Assembly: GCA_025997045.1 (NCBI GenBank)
Contig: BNUB01000093.1
Span: 1 to 8,909, forward strand
Origin: Betaproteobacteria bacterium
GTDB lineage: Bacteria > Pseudomonadota > Gammaproteobacteria > Burkholderiales > Rhodocyclaceae
DNA length: 8,909 nucleotides
Direction: 5' to 3'
Numbering within the stretch: the first letter of the stretch is position 1; each line of letters begins with the position of its first letter. A model generated the notes under the pieces. The model worked only from the letters and a program-made list of their open reading frames with translations, did no database searches and was not told where the DNA came from. A program made the translations under genes and the position numbers. Shown piece by piece: positions 6,272 through 8,909 of this stretch.

Positions 6272-7027
6272 TTACTGCTGTTCTGTGATGCGTTGTTGCA
6301 GCAGGCAGTACAGCTTTGCCCGATCTGTCGCATTCATTTCGCCACGCTTGGCGTCATCCGGGGAAAAATGCAGTTTGAACGCTGCAACGGCTGCTTCCGG
6401 ATGGCGAATGTCGTAGCCAAACGCAGCAAGTCCAAGCAGAACATCAAAATCATCCGGTGCATCCGGGTACGGCGGTTCGCACCACAGGCCAAAACCGGCC
6501 GCGGCAAGCCTGGGCCACGGGAAAAGCGCACTGGGATCACTTTTGCGTGCGGGCGCGACATCGGCGTGCCCAAGAAAATTGGCCTGCGGAATCCGGTGGC
6601 GGGTCTGGATGTCGGCCAGCAGCGCGAGCAAGGCTTCGATCTGAACCGAAGGAAAAGGCTCTGCACCAGTGTTGTCGAGTTCGATACCGATCGAGGCCGA
6701 ATTCATGTCGGTTTGCCCGCCCCAGTACGAGGCTCCCGCATGCCAGGCGCGCTGACGTTCATCGACGAGTTGCAGCACCCGCCCCTCCCTGCCAATCAAA
6801 TAATGGCTGCTCACTCCGGAAAATGGGCTGGTCAGCACGCTCAACGCATGTACCAGCGTATCGTTACTGGTGTGATGCAGGATGACGTAGTTGGCTCGCC
6901 GCGCTTCAAAATGGGGGGATGGCTGCCACTCGGCGGCAACATTGCCCAGCCGCTGCGTGAGCGGCACGCAAGCGCTCACCACCAGCCCACCCAGCATGAC
7001 CAGGAGCCCCCGCACACGCCACCGCAT
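6272..7027 (-). CDS. amiD: N-acetylmuramoyl-L-alanine amidase lipoprotein, AmiD-like
   Basis: Zinc amidase (Amidase_2/AmpD fold) cutting the MurNAc-L-Ala bond of peptidoglycan, 251 residues. The N-terminus is a lipoprotein signal with lipobox VSAC (C20). Residue +2 is Val, so outer-membrane sorting is expected. Zinc ligands match AmiD: H51 in ILHHTS, H154 in GHADVAPARKSDP and D164 in the same motif. E116 (SIGIEL) and K162 align with the catalytic residues, and SSHYLI is conserved. A C-terminal ~70-residue peptidoglycan-binding-like domain follows (FDVLLGLAAFGYDI, AAFKLHFSP), as in E. coli AmiD. It is probably a periplasm-facing recycling or remodelling enzyme anchored in the outer membrane. 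Its own Shine-Dalgarno is poor (GGGG ~10 nt away), and its ATG overlaps the stop of a 12-codon upstream ORF, suggesting coupled translation. Confidence 0.92.
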   Translation of the reverse strand: MRWRVRGLLVMLGGLVVSACVPLTQRLGNVAAEWQPSPHFEARRANYVILHHTSNDTLVHALSVLTSPFSGVSSHYLIGREGRVLQLVDERQRAWHAGASYWGGQTDMNSASIGIELDNTGAEPFPSVQIEALLALLADIQTRHRIPQANFLGHADVAPARKSDPSALFPWPRLAAAGFGLWCEPPYPDAPDDFDVLLGLAAFGYDIRHPEAAVAAFKLHFSPDDAKRGEMNATDRAKLYCLLQQRITEQQ

Positions 7028-7065
7028 CAGCGCGGCCCCGGCATAAAAATCCGACTTTTTTCCAT
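7027..7065 (-). CDS. Putative 12-codon leader ORF coupled to amiD
   Basis: MEKSRIFMPGPR, then TGA sharing its A with the amiD ATG (TGATG). It has a strong Shine-Dalgarno AGGGAG 8 nt before its ATG, better than that of amiD. This suggests ribosomes load here and re-initiate on amiD. It could be chance: the peptide is short, and nothing shows that it is made. Confidence 0.4.
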   Translation of the reverse strand: MEKSRIFMPGPR

Positions 7066-7167
7066 CCGCTGCGCTCCCTGTTAACGATTCTGCACAAGCT
7101 TACCGGGTGAGCGTCTCCCCGGACAAGGCAGGCACCGCTCACTGTGGCGCGTTCATGCTCGCCCCAC

Positions 7168-7192
7168 AAATTGTCACAATTTCGTCACAATT
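7168..7192. promoter_or_regulatory. AAATTGT-C-ACAATTT palindrome plus extra half-site
   Basis: A perfect 15-bp palindrome (7168-7182) is followed by a second GTCACAATT (7184-7192) that repeats the word at 7173-7181, 11 bp on. It lies in the divergent region between amiD (start 7027) and the hemerythrin gene (start 7341). It looks like an operator with a secondary half-site; regulator and target gene are unknown. Confidence 0.4.
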
Positions 7193-7242
7193 CCACAGAC
7201 ACACTCCTCGTTCGCCCATTCTGTTCTTTTCCCCGTGCCCGC

Positions 7243-7340
7243 GGCGGGTTAGAATGTCCCGCCTATGGGCCACCTATGCAGCCTCATGACGCTTCGGCAT
7301 ACAATCGACATCGGACAACATCATCAGGGAGAAAGATTTC
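7243..7340 (+). promoter_or_regulatory. Leader and candidate promoter of the hemerythrin gene
   Basis: A GGCGGG-N9-CCCGCC inverted repeat (7243-7263) encloses TAGAAT (7250-7255), and a second -10-like TACAAT lies at 7300-7305, 35 bp before the ATG. Neither has a good -35. AGGGAGA at 7326-7332 is a strong Shine-Dalgarno 8 nt before the start. The rest of the 7066-7340 gap shows no other gene. Confidence 0.3.
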
Positions 7341-7829
7341 ATGCGCAAAGAAGATCCAGCAGGATGGTCTGACGATTACAGCGTTGGCATCCCTGAAATC
7401 GACGAGCAGCATAAAACCCTGTTTGAGTTGGTCAACAAGATCCATGACGCGATCAGCGCTCATCAGGGTTCGGCCGCCAGCCGGGAAGTGATGGATCAAC
7501 TGGTCGAATACACCCGGGTGCACTTTGCGCTGGAACAAAACCTGATGCACACGGGCAATTTCCCCGGCTATAAGGAACATTGCGTTCTGCATACCAACCT
7601 GATCGACGAAGTAGTTTCGATGCAGGAAAAAATCAACTCCGGGAAGGTCGCAATCAGCTTTGAATTGCTGCATTTCCTGCGTAACTGGCTGTCCAAGCAC
7701 ATTCTGGTCGAGGACAAGCAGTACGCCCGCTACTTCAACACACACGGCCATGACCAGTTTTCAAACTGGGCACGAAGATCAGACGAAGCGATGAAAAAAC
7801 AAAGGAAAAAATGGTGGAAGTTCTGGTGA
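7341..7829 (+). CDS. Bacteriohemerythrin (oxygen-binding diiron protein)
   Basis: A 162-residue single-domain hemerythrin that reversibly binds O2 at a non-haem diiron centre in a four-helix bundle. All seven ligands are present with normal spacing: H24 (EIDEQHKTLF), H61 and E65 (HFALEQ), H80 and H84 (HCVLH), H120 and D125 (HILVED). The helical domain ends near residue 137. An unusual tail follows, ending MKKQRKKWWKFW, strongly basic with three tryptophans, which could hold the protein at the inner membrane or a partner. Known roles for the family are O2 delivery to oxidases or oxygenases, O2 storage or protection, and sensing; the sequence does not choose among them. The start is supported by AGGGAGA. 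The gene is monocistronic, between a divergent amiD and a terminator. Confidence 0.95.
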   Translation: MRKEDPAGWSDDYSVGIPEIDEQHKTLFELVNKIHDAISAHQGSAASREVMDQLVEYTRVHFALEQNLMHTGNFPGYKEHCVLHTNLIDEVVSMQEKINSGKVAISFELLHFLRNWLSKHILVEDKQYARYFNTHGHDQFSNWARRSDEAMKKQRKKWWKFW

Positions 7830-7843
7830 CTTGCCGCCAGACG

Positions 7844-7871
7844 AAAAAGCCCGCTGCACGCGGGCTTTTTT
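7844..7871. terminator. Bidirectional intrinsic terminator
   Basis: Perfect 11-bp stem AAAAAGCCCGC / GCGGGCTTTTT with a 5-nt loop, flanked by T-runs in both directions. It lies 14 bp after the hemerythrin stop and 17 bp after the converging ssuA stop, so it can end both transcripts. Confidence 0.9.
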
Positions 7872-7888
7872 CTTGTTAAAACAAAAGC

Positions 7889-8887
7889 TTATGGCTTCCA
7901 CACCACGCTTTTCACGTCCAGTTTTTTCGGAATCAGCTTGAGCGCAAAGAACGCATCCGCAATCGCCTGCTGGTTGGCAATAACGTTGTCCGCCAGCGGC
8001 TGGGTCACTCCGTAGCCGTAGTGTTGCAGCGCTTCCCGGGTGATTTCCGGGGTCAGGTTGATTTGTGGCGCAAGAATGACCGCCGCTTCATCGAAATGCG
8101 CCTGCACCCAGTCCCCGGTCACGCGGATTTCTTCAACCGCCCACTTCAACACTTCGGGCGAGTTTTTGGCATATTTTGAAGTCGACAGGTAGAAATTGTA
8201 GTTTTTCACCCCGCTGTCCGTGCCAGTGGCCAGCACTCGCGCTCCCACCTGGCTGATCGCGGCCTGGGCGAACGGATCCCAGATCACCCATGCATCAACG
8301 TCGCCGCTCTCGAACGCCACCCGTGCATCGGGCGGCGGCAGAAAGACGACCTTCACGTCCGAGTAGGCAAGTTTTTCCTTCTCCAGCGCACGCAAGAGCT
8401 GATAGTGCACATTGGACCCTTTGTTGAGCACCACGCGCTTGCCCTTCAACTCCGCGACCGACTTGATCGGAGAATCTTTCGGCACGAGAATTTTTTCCGC
8501 TTCCGCTGCGGGCGGCTCGTTGGCCACATAGACCAGATCGGCATTCGCCGCTTGCGCGAACACCGGCGGGGTCTCGCCCACGCAGGCAAAATCAATGCTG
8601 CCCACGTTCAAACCTTCGAGCATCTGCGGGCCGGCGGTGAATTCAATCCAGGTGACTTTGACGCCCGCCTTCTCAAGTCTGGCGTCCAGGTTGCCACGCG
8701 CCTTGAGAATGGCGAGGTTCGAGCCTTTCTGCCAGCCCACGCGGAATTCCTTGGCCGAGGTTTGCCCGGCCTGCTGCGCCCAGACCGTCGGCGCCCCCAG
8801 CCCGCCCGCGAGCAATACGGCAGAAGCAGCGGCAGAAACAGCGAGCCGGATAAAAGAGCGGCGACCGCGATGCGATGGTTCCATCAT
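7889..8887 (-). CDS. ssuA: Aliphatic sulfonate ABC transporter substrate-binding protein, SsuA-like
   Basis: A 332-residue periplasmic binding protein expected to deliver alkanesulfonates to an SsuBC importer for sulfur supply. Family motifs include RVGWQKGSNLAILKARG, WIEFTAGPQMLEGLN, ACVGETPPVFAQAA and a PPPDARVAFESG stretch leading into DAWVIWDPF. The N-terminus has RRSFIRL followed by a hydrophobic run and VWA-QQ, a twin-arginine-like signal with probable cleavage near residue 37; ordinary Sec export remains possible. Starts at 8887 and 8884 are both ATG; AAGGA lies 6 and 9 nt upstream respectively, so either may be used. The terminator beyond its stop makes it the last or only gene of its transcript. 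Partner ssu genes would lie outside the window. Related binders of taurine or other sulfonates are alternatives. Confidence 0.9.
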   Translation of the reverse strand: MMEPSHRGRRSFIRLAVSAAASAVLLAGGLGAPTVWAQQAGQTSAKEFRVGWQKGSNLAILKARGNLDARLEKAGVKVTWIEFTAGPQMLEGLNVGSIDFACVGETPPVFAQAANADLVYVANEPPAAEAEKILVPKDSPIKSVAELKGKRVVLNKGSNVHYQLLRALEKEKLAYSDVKVVFLPPPDARVAFESGDVDAWVIWDPFAQAAISQVGARVLATGTDSGVKNYNFYLSTSKYAKNSPEVLKWAVEEIRVTGDWVQAHFDEAAVILAPQINLTPEITREALQHYGYGVTQPLADNVIANQQAIADAFFALKLIPKKLDVKSVVWKP

Positions 8888-8909
8888 GACTATCCTTGCA
8901 AAATTGGTA

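Noticed and set aside
6293..7084. A 263-codon plus-strand open frame across amiD
   Set aside because: It is antisense to the AmiD-like gene, whose zinc ligands and lipobox are intact.

Overview
The window looks like chromosomal DNA of a moderately GC-rich Gram-negative proteobacterium. A betaproteobacterium (Rhodocyclales/Nitrosomonadales-like) is my best guess. It rests on the HtpG and SsuA protein styles, an AmiD-type amidase lipoprotein, a stand-alone diiron 'ODP' protein and a bacteriohemerythrin. No taxonomic marker proves this.

Layout: (1) 1-1701, 3' part of htpG (Hsp90), running tail-to-tail into (2) clcA-like CLC Cl-/H+ antiporter on the minus strand (1688-3103), overlapping by 14 bp. 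(3) A 322-bp divergent intergenic region (3104-3425) with an 11-bp tandem repeat placed like a response-regulator site upstream of a clcA promoter, plus recurring GCGGAA words. (4) 3426-4196, a metallo-beta-lactamase-fold, oxygen-binding diiron-type protein without the flavodoxin domain of flavodiiron proteins. (5) 4197-5884, a decayed mobile/accessory scar next to a tRNA gene: cloverleaf REP-like repeats, a duplicated autotransporter 3' end, an autotransporter barrel fragment and a P4-type integrase cut off before its catalytic domain. (6) tRNA-Thr(UGU) at 5885-5960, the probable attachment site. (7) A good LexA (SOS) box 35 bp before a 53-codon ORF for a small two-helix membrane protein (6092-6253). 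(8) amiD-like lipoprotein amidase (minus), apparently preceded by a 12-codon leader ORF whose stop overlaps the amiD start. (9) A 275-bp gap with a strong palindrome, then bacteriohemerythrin (7341-7829) with an odd Lys/Trp tail and a clean bidirectional terminator. (10) ssuA-like sulfonate-binding protein (minus, 7889-8887).

The genes do not form one pathway; most are separate units on alternating strands. Shared themes are envelope/stress (HtpG, AmiD, the SOS-linked small membrane protein) and two unrelated diiron oxygen-binding proteins within 4 kb. The most unusual items are the SOS-box small membrane protein, the tail-plus-REP duplication whose divergence is mostly synonymous, and the tandem repeat before clcA.
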